This document shows positions 1 through 5,289 of a DNA stretch of 12,391 bases, in pieces. Within the stretch, counting starts at the first letter, position 1; each line of letters begins with the position of its first letter. The position numbers and the translations under genes are program-made. The DNA comes from CAZDXV01 sp964648705 (GTDB lineage Bacteria > Patescibacteriota > Minisyncoccia > Minisyncoccales > GWA2-38-27): NCBI GenBank assembly GCA_964648705.1, contig CAZYOI010000017.1, forward strand, positions 1 to 12,391. The letters run 5' to 3'. The notes beneath the pieces were generated by a model. That model was not told the DNA's origin and made no database searches. It saw only the letters and a program-made list of their open reading frames with translations.

Positions 1-566
1 TAAGGAAAAAGGGATTTAGATGTATTGTTGGCATTGACGAAGCGGGAAGAGGCCCTTTGGCTTCTTCTGTTGTGGCAGCTGCTGTTTTTGTAGAAAAGGA
101 TGTTTCTTTTCCTGGGTTGAAGAATTCCAAAGATCTTAGTCCTTCTTTAAGAGAAGAAATATTTAAGAAAGCTAAGGAAGATCCCAGAATAGAGTGGGGG
201 GTAGGCAGAGTTTCAGAAAAAGTTATAGACAGAATTAATATTTTAGAAGCTACTCGTCTGGCTATGAAAAGATCTGTTGTTAATTTGAAAAAGGATGCTG
301 ACTTTTTGATTGTAGACGGGAATATGGGGATTGACATTGATGTTCCCCAAAAGAGCATTATTAAAGGAGATGAGAAGGTTTTTTCCTGCGCTTTGGCTTC
401 TGTGGTAGCTAAGGTTGTAAGAGACAGAGCCATGAGAAGGTATCATAAAAAGTATCCTCTTTATTGTTTTGACAGGCATAAAGGATACGGTACAAAGCTT
501 CATAAGGAGATGATTAAGAAATACGGAATCTGTAAGATACACAGGAAATCTTTTAAAAACAGTTGA
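1..566 (+). CDS. rnhB: Ribonuclease HII, 5' end outside window
   Basis: RNase HII cleaves RNA in RNA-DNA hybrids at ribonucleotides embedded in DNA, including leftover primers. The frame is open from base 3 and the true start lies upstream of the window. The family signature GIDEAGRGPLA is at about bases 30-62, with the first catalytic Asp and Glu. It is followed by VVAAAV, the second Asp in the IVDGN block (Asp codon 315-317), and VAKVVRDRAM, whose Asp (423-425) fits the fourth active-site acid. The conserved FDRHKGYGTKLH block lies near the C terminus. A TTG at 57 falls inside the catalytic motif and cannot be the start. Only a few N-terminal residues appear to be missing. The next gene, rpmF, has its own promoter overlapping this stop codon. 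Confidence 0.95.
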   Translation, partial: RKKGFRCIVGIDEAGRGPLASSVVAAAVFVEKDVSFPGLKNSKDLSPSLREEIFKKAKEDPRIEWGVGRVSEKVIDRINILEATRLAMKRSVVNLKKDADFLIVDGNMGIDIDVPQKSIIKGDEKVFSCALASVVAKVVRDRAMRRYHKKYPLYCFDRHKGYGTKLHKEMIKKYGICKIHRKSFKNS

Positions 567-591
567 AATTTTTAAAAAACTTTGTTATTAT
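563..591 (+). promoter_or_regulatory. Promoter of rpmF, apparently leaderless
   Basis: TTGAAA (563-568), a 17-base spacer and TATTAT (586-591). The -10 ends nine bases before the rpmF ATG at 601, so transcription should begin at or within a few bases of the start codon. No Shine-Dalgarno sequence fits in the remaining space. The -35 overlaps the rnhB stop codon. Confidence 0.6.
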
Positions 592-600
592 TAAAAAGTT

Positions 601-879
601 ATGGCAGTACCGAAACAAAGAAAAACTAAATCAAGGAGAGACCAGAGAAGGATGCATATCTATCTAAAGCATCCTGTTTTGGCTGTTTGTCCTAAGTGCG
701 GAAAGAAGTTAAGGCCTCATACTGTCTGTCCAAACTGCGGATATTACAAGAAGAACCAGGTGATAGATGTTACCAAGAAGCTGAGCAAGAAAGAGAAAAA
801 GCAGAAAGAAAAAGAGATAGCAGAGAAAGAAGAGAAGAAAGAAAAACCTTTAACAATGGAAGGACTTTCCAAGAAGTAA
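601..879 (+). CDS. rpmF: Large-subunit ribosomal protein bL32
   Basis: bL32 is a structural protein of the 50S subunit. The protein has 92 residues and starts MAVPKQRKTKSRRDQRR, the classic bL32 opening. A zinc ribbon follows, with CPKC and CPNC at about residues 30-47. Typical bL32 proteins have about 55-65 residues. This one continues with a Lys/Glu-rich, probably helical tail from about residue 58 (KKLSKKEKKQKEKE), which looks like a lineage-specific extension. It is followed one base later by nusB, so the two are very likely cotranscribed. The start is fixed by the conserved N terminus and by a promoter whose -10 lies just upstream. Confidence 0.95.
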   Translation: MAVPKQRKTKSRRDQRRMHIYLKHPVLAVCPKCGKKLRPHTVCPNCGYYKKNQVIDVTKKLSKKEKKQKEKEIAEKEEKKEKPLTMEGLSKK

Positions 880-880
880 T

Positions 881-1306
881 ATGGCATCGCGTCATCTTTC
901 AAGAAGTATTGCTATGCAGAGCCTTTATGAGTGGGATTTTTACGGCAAAAAGAAGGATTCTTTGGATGGCATTGTCAAAAGAAATCTTAAAGAGTTCGGT
1001 CCGGGTTTGGAAAGCGAGGACTTTGTCTGGCAGATAGTTAACGGGGTTGTTTCCCATCTGGAGGATATAGATAAAGTGATAGAGAAGGCGGCTCCCGAGT
1101 GGCCCTTGGATCAGATTACCATTGTAGACAGAAACGTCTTAAGAATAGGGCTTTTTGAATTATTATACGAAGATAAAAAAGAAGTCCCTCCGAAGGTTGC
1201 TATCAATGAATCTATAGAACTGGCAAAAAGCTTTGGAGGAGAAAACTCAGGAAAGTTTATCAACGGAGTTTTAGGAACAGTTTACAAAGAAATTAAGGAA
1301 GAATGA
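881..1306 (+). CDS. nusB: Transcription antitermination factor NusB
   Basis: NusB binds boxA RNA with S10 (NusE) and supports rRNA antitermination and ribosome assembly. The 141-residue all-helical protein shows the family pattern: an N-terminal SRSIAMQSLYEWDF block like the usual R..A...LY..E, a central PEWPLDQITIVDRNVLRIGLFELLY block, and KVAINESIELAKSFGGENSGKFINGVLGTV at the C terminus. Its length is normal for the family. The start is one base after the rpmF stop, and its last codons overlap the rnc start by four bases (ATGA), which suggests translational coupling. Linkage of nusB and rnc links rRNA transcription with rRNA processing. Confidence 0.95.
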   Translation: MASRHLSRSIAMQSLYEWDFYGKKKDSLDGIVKRNLKEFGPGLESEDFVWQIVNGVVSHLEDIDKVIEKAAPEWPLDQITIVDRNVLRIGLFELLYEDKKEVPPKVAINESIELAKSFGGENSGKFINGVLGTVYKEIKEE

Positions 1307-1992
1307 AGGACTTTTCAAAATTGGAAAAAAAGCTGGGAGTGAGGTTCAAGAATAAAGACCTGCTTGTTCAGGCTTTTGTCCACCGCTCCTATTTAAACGA
1401 AAACCCTGATTTTCACCTTTATCACAATGAAAGATTGGAGTTTTTGGGAGACGCTGTAATAGAGCAGGCGGTAACAAATTATCTTTTTAATAAATATCCA
1501 AAAGAGCAGGAGGGAAGGTTGACCAGCTGGAGGGCGGCTCTGGTAAACTCCAAGATGCTGGCTAAGATAGCAGAAGAGCTGAGTTTCAACGACTTTCTCC
1601 TCTTGTCTCGGGGAGAAGCCAAAGAGACGGGCAAGTCAAGGCAGTATATCCTGGCTAACACCTTCGAAGCTTTTATAGGAAGTTTGTATTTGGATCAGGG
1701 AACAGAACCCTGCGAGAAGTTTTTAAGAAAGCACCTGGTAAAAGAGCTCCCTCATATTATAGAAGAGGGGTTGTCAAAAGGAGGAAAGTCCCTTTTCCAG
1801 GAAAAGGCTCAGGAGAAGACTGGAATCACTCCTTGCTACAAAGTGCTGAAAGAGTGGGGTCCTGATCATGAGAAGAACTTTCAGGTCGGAGTTTATCTTG
1901 AGAATAAATTGATAGCTAAAGGCCAGGGAACCTCGAAACAGGAGGCAGAGGAAAAAGCTGCCCAGAATGCATTAAAAACAAAAGGTTGGTAA
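1303..1992 (+). CDS. rnc: Ribonuclease III
   Basis: RNase III is a homodimeric double-strand-specific endonuclease that releases pre-16S and pre-23S rRNA and processes structured mRNAs. The 229-residue protein has the catalytic domain at residues 1-150, with signature HNERLEFLGDAV (Glu43, Glu46 and Asp50 as metal ligands) and a second acidic site in NTFEAFIG (Glu122). The position corresponding to E. coli Asp114 is Asn119 here, while the essential second-site Glu is kept. A double-stranded-RNA-binding domain spans about residues 160-228, ending in the expected GQGTSKQEAEEKAAQNAL helix. The start codon overlaps the nusB stop. The length matches typical bacterial RNase III. Confidence 0.96.
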   Translation: MKDFSKLEKKLGVRFKNKDLLVQAFVHRSYLNENPDFHLYHNERLEFLGDAVIEQAVTNYLFNKYPKEQEGRLTSWRAALVNSKMLAKIAEELSFNDFLLLSRGEAKETGKSRQYILANTFEAFIGSLYLDQGTEPCEKFLRKHLVKELPHIIEEGLSKGGKSLFQEKAQEKTGITPCYKVLKEWGPDHEKNFQVGVYLENKLIAKGQGTSKQEAEEKAAQNALKTKGW

Positions 1993-2012
1993 AATTAAAA
2001 TAGAAGAAAATT

Positions 2013-2726
2013 ATGTTGGTTATAAGATTTTTTAGAGTAGGAAAAAAGAAAAGGCCTTCTTTTAAGATAGTTGTAACAGATAAAAAGAATCCTCCTCAAG
2101 GAGGAAGATTTGTTGACGAGATAGGTTCTTGGAATCCTATAACAAAAGACAAGAGCTTGGATAAAGAAAAGATCCAGAAATGGCTTTCTCAGGGAGCTAA
2201 ACCTTCTCCTGCAGTTTATAATTTGTTTGTAGACGAAGGCATATTGACAGGAGCTAAACTTCCTGTTCACAAGATAAAGAAGAAAAAAGAAGAAGCAGAA
2301 GAGAAGCCCGTAGAAGAAGTTAAAAAAGAGGAAACTCCTAAAGAAGAAAAGCCAGAGAAGAAAGAGGACTCTAAAGAGGAAAAGTCTGCCGAAGAAGGTA
2401 AAGAGGAAGAAGAATCTTCTAAAGAAGGGAAATCCGCGGAAGAAGGTAAAAAGGAAGATAAAACAGAAGATACTCCTAAAGAAGAAAAGCCTTCAGAAGA
2501 ACCTAAGGAAGAAGTGAAGGAGGAAAAGGAAGAGGTAAAATCGGAGCCCAAGCCTGAAGAGAAAAAGGAAGAGGTTCAGCCAGAAGAAAGCAAGGAGAAA
2601 ACCCTATCAGAAAAGAAACCTAAGGAAAAGGAAGAATCTAAGCCTGAACCGCCTAAAGAGGAACAGAAAGAAGAGGTTTCTAAAGAGAAGTCAGAGGCAA
2701 AAGAACCCGGAGAGAAGCTGGCTTGA
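2013..2726 (+). CDS. rpsP: Ribosomal protein bS16 with long Lys/Glu tail
   Basis: bS16 is a 30S assembly protein that binds 16S rRNA. Residues 1 to about 85 are a complete bS16: MLVIRFFRVGKKKRPSFKIVV at the start, GSWNPITK in the middle, then KIQKWLSQGAKPSPAV. From about residue 88 to 237 (bases ~2275-2723) the protein becomes an extremely biased Lys/Glu/Pro/Ser tail with imperfect repeats such as TPKEEKP (twice) and KSAEEGK (twice). It has no hydrophobic core and is almost certainly disordered. Usual bS16 lengths are 80-110 residues, so the tail more than doubles the protein. There is no frame break between core and tail. The next promoter overlaps the stop codon. The gene lies 20 bases after rnc. 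Confidence 0.93.
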   Translation: MLVIRFFRVGKKKRPSFKIVVTDKKNPPQGGRFVDEIGSWNPITKDKSLDKEKIQKWLSQGAKPSPAVYNLFVDEGILTGAKLPVHKIKKKKEEAEEKPVEEVKKEETPKEEKPEKKEDSKEEKSAEEGKEEEESSKEGKSAEEGKKEDKTEDTPKEEKPSEEPKEEVKEEKEEVKSEPKPEEKKEEVQPEESKEKTLSEKKPKEKEESKPEPPKEEQKEEVSKEKSEAKEPGEKLA

Positions 2727-2751
2727 CATATCATTTTGAATAGAATATAGT
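2723..2751 (+). promoter_or_regulatory. Strong promoter overlapping the rpsP stop
   Basis: A perfect TTGACA (2723-2728), a 17-base spacer and TATAGT (2746-2751) predict initiation near 2758. It would transcribe the element remnant and then khpA. It may be the original khpA promoter into whose 5' leader the element inserted, or it may serve the embedded RNA. Confidence 0.7.
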
Positions 2752-2757
2752 AAGGAT

Positions 2758-2976
2758 AGTACCTTATAGAGAATCTGTTTTCTAAAACTCCCGATTTTAA
2801 TCGTGGAAATACAGAAAACATTAACTTACGATAACCAAGTAAGTTTAAAAAGAAAAATAGGGTCGGGCAGACCCGAATTAGAACGCTTGTGGAGAGCGAC
2901 CCATAAGGGACTCGTAGAAGCAAGAATCTCCCGACTTTAGTCGTGGAGAGTGTCAACATGGATTCTCTGAAGGATA
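2758..2976 (+). ncRNA. Omega-RNA-like (TnpB guide scaffold) transcript
   Basis: Seen in the sequence: a series of hairpins. These are an outer stem TGTTTTCT/AGAAAACA (2776-2783 with 2813-2820), the stem AACTTAC/GTAAGTT (2823-2829 with 2839-2845), and GC-rich stems TCGGG/CCCGA (2863-2867 with 2872-2876) or, alternatively, GGGTCG/CGACCC (2860-2865 with 2897-2902). Last is the terminal hairpin TCTCC-CGACT / AGTCG-T-GGAGA (2927-2949), followed by TCAA at 2953-2956. Known of the family: IS200/IS605 right ends, including the ISDra2 guide RNA, end in a GACTTTAGTC hairpin followed by TCAA, and the guide begins right after it. By that rule the guide would be about 2957-2976. No tnpB is in the window. 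Alternative: a plain transposon scar in the khpA leader, with no RNA function. Confidence 0.55.
2776..2957 (+). mobile_element. IS200/IS605-family remnant lacking tnpA and tnpB
   Basis: Two similar imperfect hairpins mark the ends. The left one (2789-2807) pairs CGATT with AATCG across a TT loop, then leaves T2804 bulged before CC/GG. The right one (2927-2949) pairs CGACT with AGTCG across a TT loop, leaves T2944 bulged, then pairs TCTCC with GGAGA. A bulged T in end hairpins is the feature recognised by Y1 transposases of this family. The interior (~180 bp) is too short for a transposase, so this is a MITE-like or decayed copy. The right boundary is near 2956; the left boundary is not determined. 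Confidence 0.65.
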
Positions 2977-3033
2977 GAGGATCTAGAAGGGAAAGGTCTA
3001 TTACAAAAGATAAATGACAGAATTAAAGATTTC

Positions 3034-3363
3034 ATGGCAAAGGAAGAAACTGATAAGGAGTTTCTTGAGTACGTTGTAAAGACTTTGGTTGATCATCCTG
3101 ACGATGTCAAAATTGACAGAAGAGTCGATGAAATGGGCGTTTTGCTTAATCTTAAGGTAAACCCCGAAGACATGGGTCAGATTATCGGTCGTCAAGGTTC
3201 TACTGCTCGAGCTATCAGAACTTTGGTTAGGATTATCGGACTTAAGAATCATGCCAGAGTCAATCTGAAGATCGAAGAGCCGGAAGGCGGCAAGAGAGCT
3301 CCTACTCAAGAAAGAAAAGAATCTTCTGAATCTTCCGAAAGTTTGGATGATTTGAAGATTTAA
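3034..3363 (+). CDS. khpA: KH-domain RNA-binding protein KhpA
   Basis: KhpA is a small single-KH-domain RNA chaperone. In Gram-positive bacteria it pairs with KhpB (Jag/EloR) and influences cell elongation and sRNA function; no partner is visible here. The 109-residue protein has a KH core at about residues 8-82. The nucleic-acid-binding GxxG loop is GRQG at residues 52-55, within MGQIIGRQGSTARAIRTLV. A Ser/Glu-rich tail of about 25 residues follows. Its place between rpsP and trmD is the usual khpA location. The ATG at 3034 was chosen because it gives the normal family N terminus; the upstream ATG at 3014 is out of frame. The 5' leader from the 2723-2751 promoter would be about 275 bases and includes the element remnant. 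Confidence 0.93.
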   Translation: MAKEETDKEFLEYVVKTLVDHPDDVKIDRRVDEMGVLLNLKVNPEDMGQIIGRQGSTARAIRTLVRIIGLKNHARVNLKIEEPEGGKRAPTQERKESSESSESLDDLKI

Positions 3364-3393
3364 TTAGTTAGCATTTACTTAGAAAACAGACGG

Positions 3394-3423
3394 TGCTACC
3401 ATTAAGGTAGCATTGTTTGTTTT
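3394..3423 (+). terminator. Hairpin between khpA and trmD, probable terminator
   Basis: A perfect stem TGCTACC (3394-3400) / GGTAGCA (3406-3412) with a five-base loop is followed by a T-rich TTGTTTGTTTT. The flanks AAAACAGAC and GTTTGTTTT can extend the stem with one G-U pair. The T tract is interrupted by G, so termination may be partial, attenuating trmD, whose ATG lies only seven bases beyond. Confidence 0.5.
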
Positions 3424-3429
3424 GGAATT

Positions 3430-4095
3430 ATGAAATTTGATATTCTTACAATTTTTCCAAAAATATTTGAGGCCTATTTTAAAGAGAGCTTGATTGCTAA
3501 AGCCCAGGATAAGGGTTTAGTTAATATTAATATTCACGATTTGAGGGATTTTACAGAAGATAAGCACAAGTCAGTTGATGACCGTCCTTTTGGCGGAGGG
3601 CTGGGCATGGTAATGAAAGTAGGCCCGATAGACAGGGCTTTAAAGAGCATAAAGAAGAAAAAAAAGAAAAAGATAGTTCTTTTGTCTCCAAGAGGGAAAA
3701 AGTTTAATCAGAAGACAGCCACTCAGTTTTCAAAGCTGGATCAATTGATTTTAATATGCGGAAGATACGAAGGAGTAGATGAAAGAGTGGCAAAAAAGAT
3801 AGCTGATGAAGAGCTTTCAATAGGGGATTACGTTTTAATGGGAGGAGAGTTGCCGGCTATGGTTGTAATTGAGACTGTTTCTAGATTGATTCCCGGTGTA
3901 ATAGGAAAGCCCGGATTGTTAAAAGAAAGAATAACTAAATCCAAGGGCTTTATAGAATACCCTCAGTACACAAGACCCGAAGCTTATAACCCAAGAAAAG
4001 GAACTGAATGGAAAGTTCCCAAGGTTCTTTTATCTGGAAATCACAAGAAAATAGAAGAGTGGAGGAAGAAACATGGAAAGATTATTGAAAAATAG
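3430..4095 (+). CDS. trmD: tRNA (guanine-37-N1)-methyltransferase
   Basis: TrmD transfers a methyl group from S-adenosylmethionine to N1 of G37 in tRNAs with G36, preventing +1 frameshifting. The 221-residue SPOUT-fold protein shows the diagnostic blocks in order: MKFDILTIFPKIFE at the N terminus, DDRPFGGGLGMVMK, LLSPRGKKFNQ, then LICGRYEGVDERV and SIGDYVLMGGELPAMVVIE, which form the trefoil-knot SAM site. PQYTRPEAY and a basic C terminus follow. A run of basic residues (IKKKKKKK, about residues 74-81) is unusual. Typical TrmD is 230-250 residues, so this is slightly short at the C terminus. The neighbours usually flanking trmD, rimM and rplS, are both absent. Confidence 0.96.
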   Translation: MKFDILTIFPKIFEAYFKESLIAKAQDKGLVNINIHDLRDFTEDKHKSVDDRPFGGGLGMVMKVGPIDRALKSIKKKKKKKIVLLSPRGKKFNQKTATQFSKLDQLILICGRYEGVDERVAKKIADEELSIGDYVLMGGELPAMVVIETVSRLIPGVIGKPGLLKERITKSKGFIEYPQYTRPEAYNPRKGTEWKVPKVLLSGNHKKIEEWRKKHGKIIEK

Positions 4096-4128
4096 CTGTT
4101 TTTGTGATATATTGATAAGATAATTAAG

Positions 4129-4213
4129 GGGTGCGTAGTCCTGTAGGGGGCAGGAGCGGTCTGTAAAACCGATGTCCGTATGGATCCCGTCAGTTCGACT
4201 CTGACCGCACCCA
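4129..4213 (+). tRNA. tRNA-Tyr (GTA)
   Basis: Acceptor stem GGGTGCG (4129-4135) pairs with CGCACCC (4206-4212), with discriminator A4213. The anticodon loop CTGTAAA carries GTA. A long variable arm (TCC/GGA) marks a class II tRNA, as expected for bacterial tRNA-Tyr. The T arm is GTCAG-TTCGACT-CTGAC. At 85 bases the length fits. CCA is not encoded, so it must be added enzymatically. Confidence 0.93.
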
Positions 4214-4379
4214 TATGGATATCAAGAAAAGCTTTTATGCCCTGCCGTCGTATAGAAAAAAGCAGGCTGCAATCGCAAAGAAAAAACAGGACACTGTCGG
4301 TATATTTTACTAATTTTAAATTAAAAGAATTATTGAATAAGTGGTGTAAACAGGTGAGAGAAAACCATTAACATTTCTT

Positions 4380-4450
4380 GCCCGGATAGTTTAGTGGTAA
4401 AACGCCTTCTTGGTAAGGAGGGAAGGGGAGTTCGATTCTCCCTCCGGGCT
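4380..4450 (+). tRNA. tRNA-Thr (GGT)
   Basis: Acceptor GCCCGGA (4380-4386) pairs perfectly with TCCGGGC (4443-4449), with discriminator T4450. Anticodon arm CCTTC-TTGGTAA-GGAGG contains anticodon GGT and one G-U pair. The D arm (AGTTTAGTGGTAAAACG) has the conserved GG, and the T arm has loop TTCGATT. At 71 bases it is compact. CCA is not fully encoded (TCA follows the stem). Confidence 0.92.
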
Positions 4451-4474
4451 CATATTAATTAATATTTAAAAGAA

Positions 4475-4639
4475 ATGGCAAAAAAGAAAAAATCATATAT
4501 CAAGCTTCAATGCACAGAATGCAAAAGGATTAATTATTTTACAACTAAGCCCAAGACTATGATTGAGGAAAAGTTGGAATTGAAGAAGTTCTGCAAATGG
4601 TGTAGAAAGCATACAGTACATAAAGAGGGAAAGAAATAA
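4475..4639 (+). CDS. rpmG: Large-subunit ribosomal protein bL33
   Basis: A 54-codon gene starting ATG at 4475 and ending TAA at 4637-4639. The protein begins MAKKKKSYIKLQCTECKRIN, continues YFTTKPKTM, and ends KKFCKWCRKHTVHKEGKK. This is the standard bL33 pattern, with two zinc-binding pairs, CTEC and CKWC. Length is typical (50-55 residues). It lies 24 bases after tRNA-Thr and upstream of tRNA-Trp, the order often seen near secE/nusG in other bacteria, although those genes are missing here. No Shine-Dalgarno sequence is evident before the ATG. A partial second copy of its 3' end lies near 5183. Confidence 0.95.
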   Translation: MAKKKKSYIKLQCTECKRINYFTTKPKTMIEEKLELKKFCKWCRKHTVHKEGKK

Positions 4640-4667
4640 AAAAGATGGAAACTAAAAAATCCATCTT
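4632..4667 (-). terminator. Intrinsic terminator for the minus-strand tRNA-like unit
   Basis: Stem AAGATGGA (4642-4649) / TCCATCTT (4660-4667) with a ten-base loop. Read on the minus strand it is followed by TTTTTTATTT, the form of a Rho-independent terminator. On the + strand no T tract follows. It lies 21 bases beyond the 3' end of the minus-strand tRNA-like gene and overlaps the rpmG stop. Confidence 0.55.
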
Positions 4668-4687
4668 GAAAGACAGATCTTCTAATG

Positions 4688-4761
4688 TGGACCCGGCGGG
4701 ATTTGACACCCGCTTTGCTACTTGTCAAAGGTAGAGTTTTAACTGCATAAACTACGGGCCC
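4688..4761 (-). pseudogene. Damaged tRNA, Val(GAC)-like
   Basis: On the minus strand 74 bases fold as a tRNA cloverleaf: acceptor GGGCCCG/CGGGTCC (one G-U pair), D stem GTTT/AAAC, T stem GCGGG/CCCGC and discriminator A. Three loops are off consensus. The D loop (ATGCAGTTA) lacks the invariant GG. The T loop is eight bases (TGTCAAAT) instead of TTCAAAT. The anticodon arm CTACC-TTTGACA-AGTAG has a C-A mismatch and would read TGA, with a short variable loop unlike any Ser tRNA. One inserted T and one lost G relative to CTACC-TTGACAA-GGTAG would give Val(GAC). The several small indels point to decay; a divergent but active tRNA is less likely. Confidence 0.6.
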
Positions 4762-4778
4762 GCGGATCCACAATTGTC

Positions 4779-4807
4779 AGCATAACAAATCAAAAAAGCC
4801 CGGTAAA
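4779..4807 (-). promoter_or_regulatory. Possible minus-strand promoter for the tRNA-like gene
   Basis: Read on the minus strand, TTTACC (4807-4802), a 17-base spacer and TATGCT (4784-4779) place initiation about 10 bases upstream of the tRNA-like 5' end at 4761. Box matches are moderate (four of six for the -35). Confidence 0.35.
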
Positions 4808-4921
4808 GGACTCTTTTGACTGACAAGTAGCTGTGACCCGCAGTAATGCAGATCATCTACCTATTTACAGGATAGCATATAACAAGATTGTATGTCAAGC
4901 ACCATAAAACCATTTTTTAAT

Positions 4922-5139
4922 AATAATATTTTTTTTGATACGGAATTTTCCAGTTTGGATCCTAATAAAGGGGAAATTCTCTCTATCGGGTTAGTTAAGT
5001 AAAACGGCAAAGAATTATATTTAGAGTTAGAATATAGGAGATAGGTATTGACCATAAAAAATATAAAATACATAATGCTTTAGATGATGCGAGATTGTTG
5101 AAAGAAGTTTATTTAAAATTCATACAAAAAATAAAATAA
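4922..5139 (+). pseudogene. Remnant of a DEDDh 3'-5' exonuclease gene
   Basis: Two pieces of one protein family survive in different frames. From 4922 the translation reads NNIFFDTEFSSLDPNKGEIL then SIGLVK, stop (TAA at 5000-5002), then NGKELYLELEY in the same frame. DTEF is the ExoI motif (the Asp and Glu metal ligands) of DnaQ-like exonucleases. From 5071, in another frame, it reads HNALDDARLLKEVYLKF, the ExoIII motif with the His and Asp, then a stop at 5137-5139. Intact relatives have around 170 residues, so most of the middle is deleted, and an in-frame stop and a frameshift are present. No function is expected. It resembles small exoribonuclease-type members of the family; the exact subfamily is not determined. 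Confidence 0.7.
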
Positions 5140-5182
5140 AAAATAGTTTCATTTGAGATTCTGCTGTATAAATCCGTGTATT

Positions 5183-5230
5183 GAGTTGAAGAAGTTCTGT
5201 AAATGGTGCAGAAAACATACTATTATATAA
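5183..5230 (+). pseudogene. Partial second copy of the rpmG 3' end
   Basis: The bases from 5183 read ELKKFCKWCRKHTII then stop, matching the C terminus of the intact bL33 at 4475 (ELKKFCKWCRKHTVHKEGKK). DNA similarity continues past the stop to about 5246 (AAAGAAGAAATAAA against AAAGAAATAAA). The two copies differ at scattered sites, several at third codon positions (TGC/TGT, TGT/TGC, AAG/AAA), so this is not a recent duplication. The N-terminal half, including the first Cys pair, is absent. Confidence 0.7.
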
Positions 5231-5289
5231 AGAAAAGAAGAAATAAATGAAGTTTAGGTTGTTTTTGGAGAAACTTATAACAGAACATC

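Noticed and set aside
2267..2551. Ser-rich open frame on the minus strand opposite the rpsP tail
   Set aside because: It is the mirror of GAA/AAG-rich codons read as TTC/CTT/TCT; it has no initiation signals and no family.
4215..4313. 32-codon open frame starting two bases after tRNA-Tyr
   Set aside because: MDIKKSFYALPSYRKK and onward is not recognisable, has no ribosome-binding site and sits between two tRNAs in likely non-coding spacer; too short to support.
4321..4371. KWCKQVRENH peptide near tRNA-Thr, faintly like the bL33 C terminus
   Set aside because: Unlike the fragment at 5183, the DNA does not align well with rpmG; the likeness rests on a few residues.
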